From Methanococcoides vulcani (GTDB lineage: Archaea > Halobacteriota > Methanosarcinia > Methanosarcinales > Methanosarcinaceae), in NCBI RefSeq assembly GCF_900111645.1, contig NZ_FOHQ01000002.1, forward strand, positions 186,001 to 250,000: 64,000 bases of DNA. Direction: 5' to 3'. The notes under the pieces were generated by a model, which worked only from the letters and a program-made list of their open reading frames with translations, searched no databases and had not been told where the DNA came from. Below, in pieces: positions 36,918-47,059 of the stretch. How positions within the stretch are numbered: the stretch's first letter is position 1; the number at the start of each line of letters is the position of its first letter. The position numbers were made by a program, and so were the translations under genes.

Positions 36918-37697
36918 TTATAAAACTGAATAAAGCATTGCTGCTACTCCAATTACCAGTGGTTCCATTACAAGGTCGATGTCATACTTCTCGACAAGTT
37001 CATCCGGCAGGGCGCATGGGATGCCGGGGGTTGATACAAGACAGCGTTCTGCGATCATTCCTTCTGATATGGTATTCGCATTGGGTGTTGCCTCAAAGAC
37101 CATCGAGAACTTCCTCGGGCTCTCAATATCAAAGGCTTTCACACCAAGTTCTTCTATTGCCTTGTTCATGAAATCGGTGTTCGGATCGCATGCATATACG
37201 TTGAATCCCTTCTCTACAAGGTGTGACGCACCGGCATAACCTACACGTCCAAGACCTATCACCAGTACATCCTTCGAATCGGTGTGCTTATATCTTGAAG
37301 CTATCTCCGAATAGATCACGCCGGTGCATACATGGTTGGTTGCTATCTTACCGTTCCTCAGGTTGTGGGCAACGAAGATGTGGTCATCTGCCATCAGTAT
37401 GATGTCTGCACCATTTGCTACTGCCTGATGGTATCCTGTTATGTCGGGATGCTCAGTAATAAAACCTTCAAGTCCGAAATATTCGGTTATTGCAAGCAGG
37501 GATGATGAGAAATTCCCGATGATACCGTTGCCGGACGTGATGGGTACGATCCCCACCTTCCGGGAGTCGGGGGTAGTACCATAGACGGCCTCGCATATCT
37601 GTGCGATATCCATCCCGGTGGCTTCTTTGATGATGTTATTGTTCATGTTGAGTTTGTTCAACAGGTCTTCCAGGTCTTCAGGTGTCAATAGTGCCAT
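36918..37697 (-). CDS. pylD: pyrrolysine biosynthesis protein PylD
   Basis: A 259-residue dehydrogenase that performs the last step of pyrrolysine synthesis, oxidising the lysine-derived dipeptide so that the pyrroline ring closes. The Rossmann motif VIGLGRVGYAG is near residues 145-155. Length matches known PylD. It follows pylC by 12 bases as the last gene of the pylT-S-B-C-D order. Confidence 0.95.
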   Translation of the reverse strand: MALLTPEDLEDLLNKLNMNNNIIKEATGMDIAQICEAVYGTTPDSRKVGIVPITSGNGIIGNFSSSLLAITEYFGLEGFITEHPDITGYHQAVANGADIILMADDHIFVAHNLRNGKIATNHVCTGVIYSEIASRYKHTDSKDVLVIGLGRVGYAGASHLVEKGFNVYACDPNTDFMNKAIEELGVKAFDIESPRKFSMVFEATPNANTISEGMIAERCLVSTPGIPCALPDELVEKYDIDLVMEPLVIGVAAMLYSVL

Positions 37698-37709
37698 AAT
37701 GATTACCTC

Positions 37710-38792
37710 TTAAAATCCATAATGTTGTCCGATATATGCAATTGCTCTGTTACGTGCGATCTGTGCTGCATTTTCATCGATGCCCCTTGAGATGAGGGTG
37801 AATACAGTGTCCTTCCCATCGGACCTGAATATTTCAAGTCCGTTCTCCTCATGGAACAGGTCATAGCTGTCTCCCATGGACAGGACGTGTTCTCCAACGG
37901 GCACAAGTTCACCATCTTTCAGCAATAAGTGCTCAAAGATACAGTATCCTTTTTCAGGTGCCTTTTCGATCTCAGTTACACCTTCAGTGAATGCCTGCAT
38001 CAGCATTTCTACAAGATTGATACCACTTGAATGGTATACCGCCGTTGGTGTCTGGCTTGGGAACCGGGCATCGATCTCGAGAACTTTAAGTCCCCTGTCG
38101 GAAGCGATCGCCTCTACATCCATGATCCCTTTCAGGTTGAGATTCGCGGCAAGACTGTGTGATATCTGCCTGAATTCCGGGTCATGGTCGATAGGCGTTA
38201 TCATATGACAATCGTAGGTGTCATCGATATGCACCTTTGTTTCCTTCACCACAGCAAAATGCTTACCATCACCGATGATCTCCAGTGATACAACATCACC
38301 TTCCAGATATTCTTCGATCATCATGGTAGGGTCGATCCCTTCAAGTCCACTGTCATCGTAAATGATACTGGTTCCGATGCTGCTGCTTTCACATGGCGGT
38401 TTGACAAAATATGGTGGTTGGGATGGTCTGTCATCCGGAGTTGGTACTCCTATGGATACAAAATATTCCTTTGACCTGTTTTTGTCCATGCTGATGTGGT
38501 ATGCATCAAAATCAAAAAGAACGGGACAATCCAGCTTGCAGCTGATATTCCTTATGAAGTTCAGGGTATTAAGGTTCTCATTTACCGGTATTATGGCATC
38601 GACATTCCTTGAGATGCCGATAAACCTTTCCGGTTCCTGAATTACGTCAAAACAGAAGAATCCGTCAACAACATTGCGGATAAGGGGCTTCTCGTTCCGG
38701 TCTATCAGAACAACATTCATCCCCGCTTTCCTGGCAAGATAGCTCACTTCGAATCCCTGAAGCTTGCCTCCTATTAAACAGATCGTCGTCAT
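37710..38792 (-). CDS. pylC: 3-methylornithine--L-lysine ligase PylC
   Basis: A 360-residue ATP-grasp ligase that joins 3-methyl-D-ornithine to lysine in pyrrolysine synthesis. It has the N-terminal CLIGGKLQG strand-loop, the FVKPPCESSS ATP lysine loop and the LEIDARFPSQTPT metal/substrate segment. ATG 38792 is preferred and lies one base after the pylB stop, so the two genes are translationally linked. Confidence 0.95.
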   Translation of the reverse strand: MTTICLIGGKLQGFEVSYLARKAGMNVVLIDRNEKPLIRNVVDGFFCFDVIQEPERFIGISRNVDAIIPVNENLNTLNFIRNISCKLDCPVLFDFDAYHISMDKNRSKEYFVSIGVPTPDDRPSQPPYFVKPPCESSSIGTSIIYDDSGLEGIDPTMMIEEYLEGDVVSLEIIGDGKHFAVVKETKVHIDDTYDCHMITPIDHDPEFRQISHSLAANLNLKGIMDVEAIASDRGLKVLEIDARFPSQTPTAVYHSSGINLVEMLMQAFTEGVTEIEKAPEKGYCIFEHLLLKDGELVPVGEHVLSMGDSYDLFHEENGLEIFRSDGKDTVFTLISRGIDENAAQIARNRAIAYIGQHYGF

Positions 38793-38793
38793 C

Positions 38794-39846
38794 CTATCGC
38801 CCCAACAACTTCTCGAACTCACTTTGTTCAGCGGGTTCCATACCCATTGTCTTCAGTCTGGCGATAACGCTCTTAACATCCCTGTCCCTCTCGGCATGTT
38901 CCCTGTCGTAGTTCACGACACCTTCAAGAGATGAATTGGAAGATATTATGGATGTGACGACGTTTGCTCCTGCATTTAACCTGTGGACCATTCCATCGAT
39001 CCCTTCAAGGTCAAGTGATGCCGGAATAAGCTTGTCCGGGTAGAGCAGGCGCAGTATGGAGATGATCTTCAGTTCTGATGAGCTGTCCCTTACTTCCTTT
39101 CCTTCCAGCGGCGTTCCCTGTTGCGGGAGGAATGTCATCACACGTACCATATCTGGATTTGATGTTGCTAATCCTCTCAATGATATGATCGTGGACTCAA
39201 TATCCGGTTCCACTTCTGTTAGGATACCATCCTCAACACAATAGCCGATCTTTTTAGCATGGTTCCTTGAATTGATCCTGCCTTCAAATGATTGCTCGAC
39301 CCTTAATTGCTTGTACAGTTCCATGTCATAGGTTTCCTGATACAGGGCAAGGAAGTTGGCACCGTTGTCCTTGAGCATTTCAAGGGTATCGTTGTCAACA
39401 ACTCCTGGGGAGATCATGATAGGTTTTCCGACTTCTTCCTTTACGGTCCTGACAAATTCTGCCAGTCGTTCAGGTTTGTTGTGGAAGTATGGGTCTTCTC
39501 CCATTGTGAGGTCGACCATGTGTACATTTTCGGTCTTGATCACCTGGCAGATCTTCCTGATGTCCTCTACGCTAAGACGGTATCTGTCAATTTTGTTGGC
39601 ATTGTTGTAATAACAGAATGTGCATTTGTTCTTGCAGTATGTAGAAAAGTACACAAAGCTGTACATGAACACCTTATTTCCGAAGAAATTGTCTCGGATG
39701 TGTCGTGCCACATAGTGCAGTTTTTCAATTTCATCAGGGCTTTCAGTCTCAAGAAGGCTCCTGATATCATCATCGGACAATTGTGACCCGTCTATGATCT
39801 GCTCTGCATAGTTGTCAAGGTCTTCATTATCCATGTTCTTAAACAA
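38794..39846 (-). CDS. pylB: methylornithine synthase PylB (radical SAM), UAG-terminated
   Basis: A radical SAM mutase of 350 residues that rearranges lysine into 3-methylornithine. The 4Fe-4S motif C-x3-C-x2-C is in YCKNKCTFCYY. The start is taken as TTG 39846, five bases after a GAGGTGA ribosome site that overlaps the pylS stop; ATG 39834 is the alternative. The gene ends in TAG, the pyrrolysine codon. Readthrough would add Pyl plus 42 residues to a TGA at 38665-38667, in a frame different from pylC. Confidence 0.93.
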   Translation of the reverse strand: MFKNMDNEDLDNYAEQIIDGSQLSDDDIRSLLETESPDEIEKLHYVARHIRDNFFGNKVFMYSFVYFSTYCKNKCTFCYYNNANKIDRYRLSVEDIRKICQVIKTENVHMVDLTMGEDPYFHNKPERLAEFVRTVKEEVGKPIMISPGVVDNDTLEMLKDNGANFLALYQETYDMELYKQLRVEQSFEGRINSRNHAKKIGYCVEDGILTEVEPDIESTIISLRGLATSNPDMVRVMTFLPQQGTPLEGKEVRDSSSELKIISILRLLYPDKLIPASLDLEGIDGMVHRLNAGANVVTSIISSNSSLEGVVNYDREHAERDRDVKSVIARLKTMGMEPAEQSEFEKLLGR

Positions 39847-39856
39847 GATGTTCACC

Positions 39857-41110
<1,254 letters not shown>

Positions 41111-41207
41111 CTATTGCGAAGTACTTCATATTATCATCATCCTTTACTTACACCCGATGTCTGTCACATCATGGCGCTATATGTTTTAATGGAAAGCCAT
41201 GTCCATC

Positions 41208-41279
41208 TGGCGGAAACTCCGGGAATCTAACCCGGCTGAACGGATTTAGAGTCCGTTCGATCTACATGATCAAGTCTCC
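41208..41279 (-). tRNA. pylT: tRNA-Pyl (anticodon CUA)
   Basis: A 72-base tRNA including encoded CCA. The acceptor GGAGACT pairs with AGTTTCC (one G-U), discriminator G. The anticodon CTA is encoded at 41247-41249, reading UAG. It has the hallmarks of tRNA-Pyl: an extended anticodon stem, a very short D loop and a minimal variable region. The sequence around the anticodon (GGACTCTAAATCC) is that of known tRNA-Pyl. It precedes pylS, the order seen in methanogens. Confidence 0.97.
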
Positions 41280-41566
41280 ATGTTGTGTATGATAAATGTT
41301 TATGGATACTCTGGCTTTCCTTACATATTCGTGATGAACATTTGGTGGATATAACATCCAGTGACACCACTGATACACTCTCATTGATGGGTTCTATATT
41401 TAAGAATTTCGGATTAATTGTTTTTTCTGCAAATCATATCTGTGAACACTTGCAGTTGGTCAATTTTAGGATCTGGATGTAGGCTTGCTATAGATGCCGT
41501 TTCTCTTCGGAAAAGAAACTGGTCGGAAATGTAAGGTCGAAGTTTCTAAAGAAAAATTTACATAAA
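41280..41566. other. intergenic region between pylT and cobD
   Basis: About 290 bases separating the divergent pyl and cobalamin units. Nothing resembling a protein, tRNA or cobalamin riboswitch (no B12-box consensus) was seen. It should contain the pylT promoter; a TTTATCATA stretch on the minus strand at about 41289-41297 is a possible but weak TATA element. Confidence 0.5.
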
Positions 41567-41574
41567 TTAATATA
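41567..41574 (+). promoter_or_regulatory. TATA box of cobD copy 1
   Basis: TTAATATA lies 37 bases before the GTG start at 41604. The same box at the same distance precedes cobD copy 2, so the promoter was duplicated with the gene. The implied leader is only about ten bases. Confidence 0.55.
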
Positions 41575-41603
41575 GCTTTTGTTCATATCATAGCACGATT
41601 AAT

Positions 41604-43106
41604 GTGACGATGAATCTGGAAGCTGAAAGAAGCTTACCTCTCAAAAAACATATCATAGATCTTGTGCCTGCATCGCATGGTGGTCTTGTGCGAAAGGCAT
41701 CGCAGGAATACGGGATATCTGAGTCGGATATCATAGATATGAGCGCAAGCCTGAACCCTTTAGGCAGCCCATTCGATCATCCGGAATACGGTCTTGACCT
41801 GTCTTCTCTCTTTGCCGCTTCGAAGCCGGGGATGTATCACTATCCTGATAACCGTTATCTCCAGTACAAGGAGGCTGCAGCATCCTTTTTGGGTGATGGC
41901 ATAAATGCCGTGAACATAGTTCCCGGTAATGGTTCATGCGAGACCATTCGTCTTGTTGCAGAATGTATGCTTGATACAAATGATACTGTGGGGATACCAC
42001 AGCCAACTTTTGATGAGTATGAGCAGCAGTGCAGGATAATGGGTGCGAACATCCGTTATTTTGAGCACGAAGGCCTGATGGATATCTCCGATGAGGCATT
42101 GGATGACGTAAAGATCCTCTTTGTCTGCAATCCTAACAACCCTACGGGCAAATTGATACCCAGAGATGATATCCTTGACCTTGCAAAGCGTTGTGAGGCA
42201 AACGGTACTCTTCTGTTCGTCGACGAAGCTTTCATCGAACTTGCTGACCCTTCCCAGAGCGTGGCTGATGTGGCTGCGACAAATGATCATGTCTTTGTAC
42301 TTCGTTCTCTCACCAAGAACTTTGCAATACCGGGCATCCGTCTGGGATTTGGTGTTGCATCTGAGAAGATGGCGCTTGCATTGAATACTGCAAGACTTTC
42401 ATGGAACCTTGGTTCTGTTCCTGATGTTGTTGGTACGTCCCTTCTGGAGATGGAGGGCGGATGTTACAGTAAATACCTTGCACTATCCCGCAGTTTCATT
42501 GAGCAGGAGCGGGACTATCTTGTAGAGCGTCTTTCTGGCATCTATGGTTTTAAACCCCTTCCAAGCACTGTGAACTATGTTCTTGTTGACATCAGTCAAC
42601 TTCTGATGGATTCAGTGGAGCTTACAGAACGGCTTGCATCCCATGGTATCCTTGTGAGGGATTGCAGTTCTTTCTATCTGCTGGATAATGATTACATAAG
42701 GATCGCAGTTCGCACCCGGGATGAGACCGATCTTCTGATCCAGGCCATTGGTGATGTTCTGACCGAGTCTGGAAAAGAGTATGCCGAGGAGAAATTAAAG
42801 CAGACCATCGAGTGTGCGGCATCCGGTGAACCTGCATCCAGAAATACCTGTGAGTATTATCCATGCCACTTCCCGGGTCAGGACTGCACTTTCTGCTTCT
42901 GTCCGTTCTATCCATGTGAGGATTCCCGCACAGGAGGGCGCTGGATAGACAGTACCACTGGCGGCAAGGTCTGGAGCTGTGAGGGTTGTACTATAATCCA
43001 CAGGAAAGAAGTTGTACAGGATGTTCTGAAGATCCTCATGCGTGATATTGAGACCGAGGATAACCTGAAAGTAGCCTGGGAAAGAGTAATTGTTCCCAAT
43101 CTTTGA
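41604..43106 (+). CDS. cobD: threonine-phosphate decarboxylase CobD with C-terminal cysteine-rich domain, copy 1
   Basis: A 500-residue PLP enzyme of the histidinol-phosphate aminotransferase fold that makes aminopropanol phosphate for the cobamide nucleotide loop. The PLP lysine is in RSLTKNF near residue 232, preceded by NPNNPTG. About 130 residues form an extra C-terminal domain rich in cysteines (YYPCHFPGQDC, FCFCPFYPC, WSCEGC), as in Methanosarcina CobD. It starts at GTG 41604 or ATG 41610. A close paralogue lies at 43949-45445. Confidence 0.9.
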   Translation: MTMNLEAERSLPLKKHIIDLVPASHGGLVRKASQEYGISESDIIDMSASLNPLGSPFDHPEYGLDLSSLFAASKPGMYHYPDNRYLQYKEAAASFLGDGINAVNIVPGNGSCETIRLVAECMLDTNDTVGIPQPTFDEYEQQCRIMGANIRYFEHEGLMDISDEALDDVKILFVCNPNNPTGKLIPRDDILDLAKRCEANGTLLFVDEAFIELADPSQSVADVAATNDHVFVLRSLTKNFAIPGIRLGFGVASEKMALALNTARLSWNLGSVPDVVGTSLLEMEGGCYSKYLALSRSFIEQERDYLVERLSGIYGFKPLPSTVNYVLVDISQLLMDSVELTERLASHGILVRDCSSFYLLDNDYIRIAVRTRDETDLLIQAIGDVLTESGKEYAEEKLKQTIECAASGEPASRNTCEYYPCHFPGQDCTFCFCPFYPCEDSRTGGRWIDSTTGGKVWSCEGCTIIHRKEVVQDVLKILMRDIETEDNLKVAWERVIVPNL

Positions 43107-43168
43107 TCGGTTTTCATGCTCTCTGATCAGAGCATATTTTCCGATCACCTGTAATATGGAGAATTGAA

Positions 43169-43774
43169 ATGGATGCTATCATTATGGCAGGTGGCCTGAC
43201 GCAGAGGTTAGGTATGGAGGAGAAAGCATGTGTCATGCTCCTGGATAGGCCACTTATCAATTATCTTCTTGATTCCCTTCTTGGTGCAATGCATATCGAC
43301 CGGGTATTTGTTCAGGTGTCTCCCTATTCCCCGGACACTGAACGATGTGTGAAAGATACCTACCAGGGCAGGGTCTTAATTCTCAGGACCTCTGGCGACA
43401 ATTATGTGGGTGATATGGTAAATGCCGTAAGGGATTCCGGGAGCACCGGTCCTGTGATGGTGTTGATGCCGGATCTCCCGCTGGTAACATCGGAACATAT
43501 AGATATGATGGTAAAAGCCTATGATAAAGTTGGCTTCCCTGCCATGTCGGTGTATGCTCCCATTGGTCTGTATCGTGAACTTGGGTTGAGGCCGGGTACC
43601 GTTTTCAACAAAAAGGGTGAAATGCTTGTTCCTGTGGGGATCAATATCCTTGATTCAGTAACTATAGATGTAGAACAGAAAGATACTGATTACCTTGTTG
43701 ATATTCCTGAGATCGCTATCAGTGTCGATTCCGTGGAAAGTCTTCACAAATGTGAAGAAATGTTGTTGAGATGA
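43169..43774 (+). CDS. cobY: adenosylcobinamide-phosphate guanylyltransferase CobY, copy 1
   Basis: A 201-residue archaeal CobY, which transfers GMP from GTP to adenosylcobinamide phosphate (the non-orthologous replacement of CobU). The nucleotide-binding motif is MAGGLTQRLGMEEK at residues 6-19, with a later LMPDLPLV metal site. It follows cobD copy 1 and repeats the cobD-cobY order seen with the second copies. It differs at many positions from the CobY at 47853-48461. Confidence 0.9.
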   Translation: MDAIIMAGGLTQRLGMEEKACVMLLDRPLINYLLDSLLGAMHIDRVFVQVSPYSPDTERCVKDTYQGRVLILRTSGDNYVGDMVNAVRDSGSTGPVMVLMPDLPLVTSEHIDMMVKAYDKVGFPAMSVYAPIGLYRELGLRPGTVFNKKGEMLVPVGINILDSVTIDVEQKDTDYLVDIPEIAISVDSVESLHKCEEMLLR

Positions 43775-43911
43775 ACGTCTACTGTATTTGAATCAAACCA
43801 AACTGATTATCTTTGTTCTTATTTCCTCTGGTTTACTTCAGAAATTTGTTGGTTACGGCATCGGTTTTAATTCAATCTCAGATTCCCTTAAAGAAACCTA
43901 AATTGAATAAC

Positions 43912-43920
43912 TTAATATAT
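43912..43920 (+). promoter_or_regulatory. TATA box of cobD copy 2
   Basis: TTAATATAT lies 37 bases before the GTG start at 43949, with flanking similarity to the promoter of cobD copy 1. Confidence 0.55.
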
Positions 43921-43948
43921 TTGCTGTTCTTTACATTATTCGATAAGC

Positions 43949-45445
43949 GTGTCGTACAAAAAACAAATCCCTCTTAAAGATCATGTTGTAGAACTAGCCT
44001 GTCCTGCTCACGGTGGCCTTATACGCGAGATGGCTGGCCGTTATGGCATTCCGGAATCGGAGATGCTGGACATGAGCGCCAGCCTTAATCCTCTGGGAAG
44101 CCCCTTTGATCATCCTTCAGGCGGTCTTGACCTCGATGATGTCATGGAACGGGCAGCGCAAAGATTTGGCCAGTATCCGGATAATCGCTATCTGGAATAT
44201 CGTTCTGCAGCGGTCAATTTTCTGGGCAACGGACTTTCTGTTGATAATATTGTTCCGGGCAATGGTTCCTGCGAGATCATAAGGCTCGTAGCAGAAGCGG
44301 TGCTGGAACATGACGATATTGTGCTCATACCCCACCCCACTTTCGGGGAATATGAGCAGCAATCCAAAGTTGCAGGGGCAGATGTGCGCTACATAAAACA
44401 GGAAGAGGTCATGGGACTTTCGGACGATGTTCTTGAAAGTGCAAAGATCCTCTTTGTGTGCAACCCAAACAACCCGACCGGTGAATTACGCAAGAGAGAA
44501 GACCTTCTGGACCTTGCAGAAAGGTGTGCATTGAATCACACACTTCTTTTCGTTGATGAGGCTTTCATTGAACTTGCCGATGATCCGTCCCAGAGCATTG
44601 CTGATACGATTGACAACAATGATCATCTGTTCATACTTCGCTCGCTGACCAAGGATTTTGCAATTCCCGGGGTCCGCATTGGTTTCGGTATAGCTTCAAA
44701 AAGAATGGCAGAAGCACTTAACACTGCAAGGCTTTCCTGGAACCTTGGTTCTATCCCCGAGGAGATCGGGGTGGCACTGATGAACATGGAAGGCGGATGT
44801 GACAGCCCTTATCTTGTTCAGTCCCGTGAAGCCATAAAGAAGGATAGGGACTATCTCATAGAACGTATCTCAAGGATACGCAAGTTCGTTCCGATAGATA
44901 CAAAGATCAATTACATTCTTGTAGACATAAGCGATTCAGCATTTGATTCGACCGAACTGACCGAACGTCTCGCCTCCCATGGAGTGCTTATCAGGGACTG
45001 CAGTTCATTCCCGTTCATGGGAAAGGATTACGTCCGGATAGCTGTCAGGCCTAAGGAAGAGACAGACCGGCTTTCACGTGCAATAGGAAAGGTTGTCGTG
45101 GAAAAAGCACGGGAAAATGCAAGATCTGATCTTATTGACATGCTTGAGAGCGGCAACGCAAAACCACAGGGCCCGAATACCGATTGTCCGTATTATCCAT
45201 GTCATCATTTCCCTGGTCAGGACTGCACATTCTGCTTCTGTCCGTTCTATAAATGTGAAGATGAACGAACCGGGGGCAAATGGGTAGACCGCTCAAGTGG
45301 CGGCAAGGTCTGGAGCTGTGAGGATTGTGTTCTGGTACACCAAAAGGACGTGGTGGAAAAGATACTCCATGAGCTCTCCGGCGAAGGCAGCATGGAAAGT
45401 AAATTGAAAAAAGCATGGAATAAGGTGATGGAGCCTCTCCTATGA
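43949..45445 (+). CDS. cobD: threonine-phosphate decarboxylase CobD with C-terminal cysteine-rich domain, copy 2
   Basis: A 498-residue paralogue of the gene at 41604, collinear throughout, with PLP lysine in RSLTKDF, NPNNPTG, and the same cysteine-rich tail (YYPCHHFPGQDC, FCFCPFYKC, WSCEDC). Start is GTG 43949. The stop overlaps the cbiB start by four bases (ATGA), so this copy belongs to the cbiB-cobZ-cobS-cobY operon and is likely the ancestral one. Both copies keep all recognised active-site residues. Confidence 0.9.
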   Translation: MSYKKQIPLKDHVVELACPAHGGLIREMAGRYGIPESEMLDMSASLNPLGSPFDHPSGGLDLDDVMERAAQRFGQYPDNRYLEYRSAAVNFLGNGLSVDNIVPGNGSCEIIRLVAEAVLEHDDIVLIPHPTFGEYEQQSKVAGADVRYIKQEEVMGLSDDVLESAKILFVCNPNNPTGELRKREDLLDLAERCALNHTLLFVDEAFIELADDPSQSIADTIDNNDHLFILRSLTKDFAIPGVRIGFGIASKRMAEALNTARLSWNLGSIPEEIGVALMNMEGGCDSPYLVQSREAIKKDRDYLIERISRIRKFVPIDTKINYILVDISDSAFDSTELTERLASHGVLIRDCSSFPFMGKDYVRIAVRPKEETDRLSRAIGKVVVEKARENARSDLIDMLESGNAKPQGPNTDCPYYPCHHFPGQDCTFCFCPFYKCEDERTGGKWVDRSSGGKVWSCEDCVLVHQKDVVEKILHELSGEGSMESKLKKAWNKVMEPLL

Positions 45446-46437
45446 TAGAACCATTTCTTCCTGATGCCGATCATCTCATATCGGTGCTTCTCCTTGCAAC
45501 TGCATTTGATCTGTTAATAGGTGAACCTCCGGTATCTCTGCATCCGGTGGTGTGGATCGGTAATGTCATAGCATTCTTCAAAAGATCGGCCCCTGCTACC
45601 CATAGGAAGCTCTATGGTGTGTTGTTCGCCCTTGTCGTTATACTGTTCGCATCATCTATTGGCTACGCTGTACTGCTGGTTGCAAACCTCTCTATACTGC
45701 CTGGTTTTGTGGTACTTCTTATTGAAGCGTATTTCCTCAAGTCCACTTTTGCCATACGCCGCCTTATAGAGGCTGCTATTGAGGTCAATACTGAGCTGGA
45801 AAAAGATGATCTGCCTTCTGCACGTAAGAAGTTATCCATGTACGTCAGCAGGGACACTTCACAACTAAGTGAAGGTCAGATATCTTCATCTGTGATCGAG
45901 ACCTGTTCAGAGAACTTCGTGGATGGTATCTTGAGCCCGCTATTCTATTATGCGATCCTCGGCCCCTATGGGCTAATAGGTGCATACGCATTCAAGGCAG
46001 TGAGTACCCTCGATTCAATGGTAGGTTACATGGATGAGATGCACAGGGACCTTGGATATTTCTCGGCAAAGACCGACGATGTCCTCAACTGGATCCCGGC
46101 ACGTATTTGTGTTATTTATATTACTCTTGGATCTGTCCTTGCGGGAATGATCTCAAAAGGAAAGAAACTTGACCCTGGTGGTGCGATCAAGTGTGCTACC
46201 AGTGACTGCCGTTCCTGTTCATCACCGAATTCAGGTTATCCGATGGCTTCTGTGGCCGGTGTGCTTGGTGTGCGCCTGGAGAAACCTGATACCTATGTGA
46301 TCGGGAAGGACTTCTCCATGCCTGTTGCAGAAGATATAAAACAAGCATCAGTGGTAATTGCTGCAGCCTCGATACTTGCAGTAATTTCGTTTGCAGGCTT
46401 AATCTATATAATTTCAGTTATAATCAACTACATCTAA
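45442..46437 (+). CDS. cbiB: adenosylcobinamide-phosphate synthase CbiB
   Basis: A 331-residue membrane protein with about five helices, of the CbiB/CobD-like amide synthase family that attaches aminopropanol phosphate to cobyric acid. Family segments seen are P-P-V-S-L-H-P-V-V-W-I-G near the N-terminus, VSRDTSQL, ETCSENFVDG and the NSGYPMASVAG loop. It overlaps cobD copy 2 by ATGA. The product of CobD is its substrate, which fits the operon. Confidence 0.93.
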   Translation: MIEPFLPDADHLISVLLLATAFDLLIGEPPVSLHPVVWIGNVIAFFKRSAPATHRKLYGVLFALVVILFASSIGYAVLLVANLSILPGFVVLLIEAYFLKSTFAIRRLIEAAIEVNTELEKDDLPSARKKLSMYVSRDTSQLSEGQISSSVIETCSENFVDGILSPLFYYAILGPYGLIGAYAFKAVSTLDSMVGYMDEMHRDLGYFSAKTDDVLNWIPARICVIYITLGSVLAGMISKGKKLDPGGAIKCATSDCRSCSSPNSGYPMASVAGVLGVRLEKPDTYVIGKDFSMPVAEDIKQASVVIAAASILAVISFAGLIYIISVIINYI

Positions 46438-46450
46438 TCATACCATATGA

Positions 46451-47059
46451 GTGATCATTATGAAACTTTCAGATATAGACTCTCAGGACCTGAAAAAGGA
46501 CCAGCCAAAAGAACTGGATGGTGATATCAACTACGATATCATTGACATACTGGAGGAGGAAGGTATAACCGTGGAGATGCTTGTGGATACTGCTCTTGAG
46601 CTTTATGCTCCGCATCCCGGTCTGGAGACCAGGGAGATCGCAGAGGAGCGTTTCAGGAAGGAGCTTGATATCGCGGTATCTGATGCCAACCTTTGCCTTC
46701 TGATCTATTCCGGCATCCTTCTGGAAAGGGATGGTGAGGACGGTAAGCTGCCAAATATCAGTAGAAGTTCTTATGAGAAAGACCTGACATTCATCATCGC
46801 CGATGAGGTCATCGGAATGAGCATTGCCAAGTATATCAGTGGTGATAAAGGCATGTTCGAGTTCGTGCGTTTCGATAAACAGAAACCCGGCATCCTCTCT
46901 AAGTTAGGTCCATTCATGGATGATGTGATAGGCGGTCTCATCGGTGGGGTTTCAGCTAACATGTACACCAGGGGTATGGCTGAAGCTGCTGAGGTTGAAA
47001 AAAAGTCACGTAAAAATAAAGATAACAATAAAGACATAAGTGGTGTGATAGCAGCATGA
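46451..47059 (+). CDS. cobZ: alpha-ribazole phosphatase CobZ
   Basis: A 202-residue protein resembling phosphatidylglycerophosphatase A, known in Methanosarcina mazei as CobZ, the replacement for the CobC phosphatase. A possible active acidic segment is FIIADEVIGMS near residue 120. A lysine-rich C-terminus follows a short hydrophobic glycine-rich stretch (GGLIGG). It overlaps cobS by four bases and sits in the nucleotide-loop operon. The start may be ATG 46451 or the internal ATG at 46460. Confidence 0.82.
   Translation: MIIMKLSDIDSQDLKKDQPKELDGDINYDIIDILEEEGITVEMLVDTALELYAPHPGLETREIAEERFRKELDIAVSDANLCLLIYSGILLERDGEDGKLPNISRSSYEKDLTFIIADEVIGMSIAKYISGDKGMFEFVRFDKQKPGILSKLGPFMDDVIGGLIGGVSANMYTRGMAEAAEVEKKSRKNKDNNKDISGVIAA

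Noticed and set aside
38665-38796. Pyrrolysine-containing extended PylB as an annotated product
   Set aside because: The extension is 42 residues of unremarkable text overlapping pylC in another frame; kept as a finding, not as the gene model.
41280-41603. Possible cobalamin riboswitch before cobD
   Set aside because: No B12-box consensus or matching stems were found, the TATA box implies a leader of about ten bases, and such riboswitches are rare in archaea.
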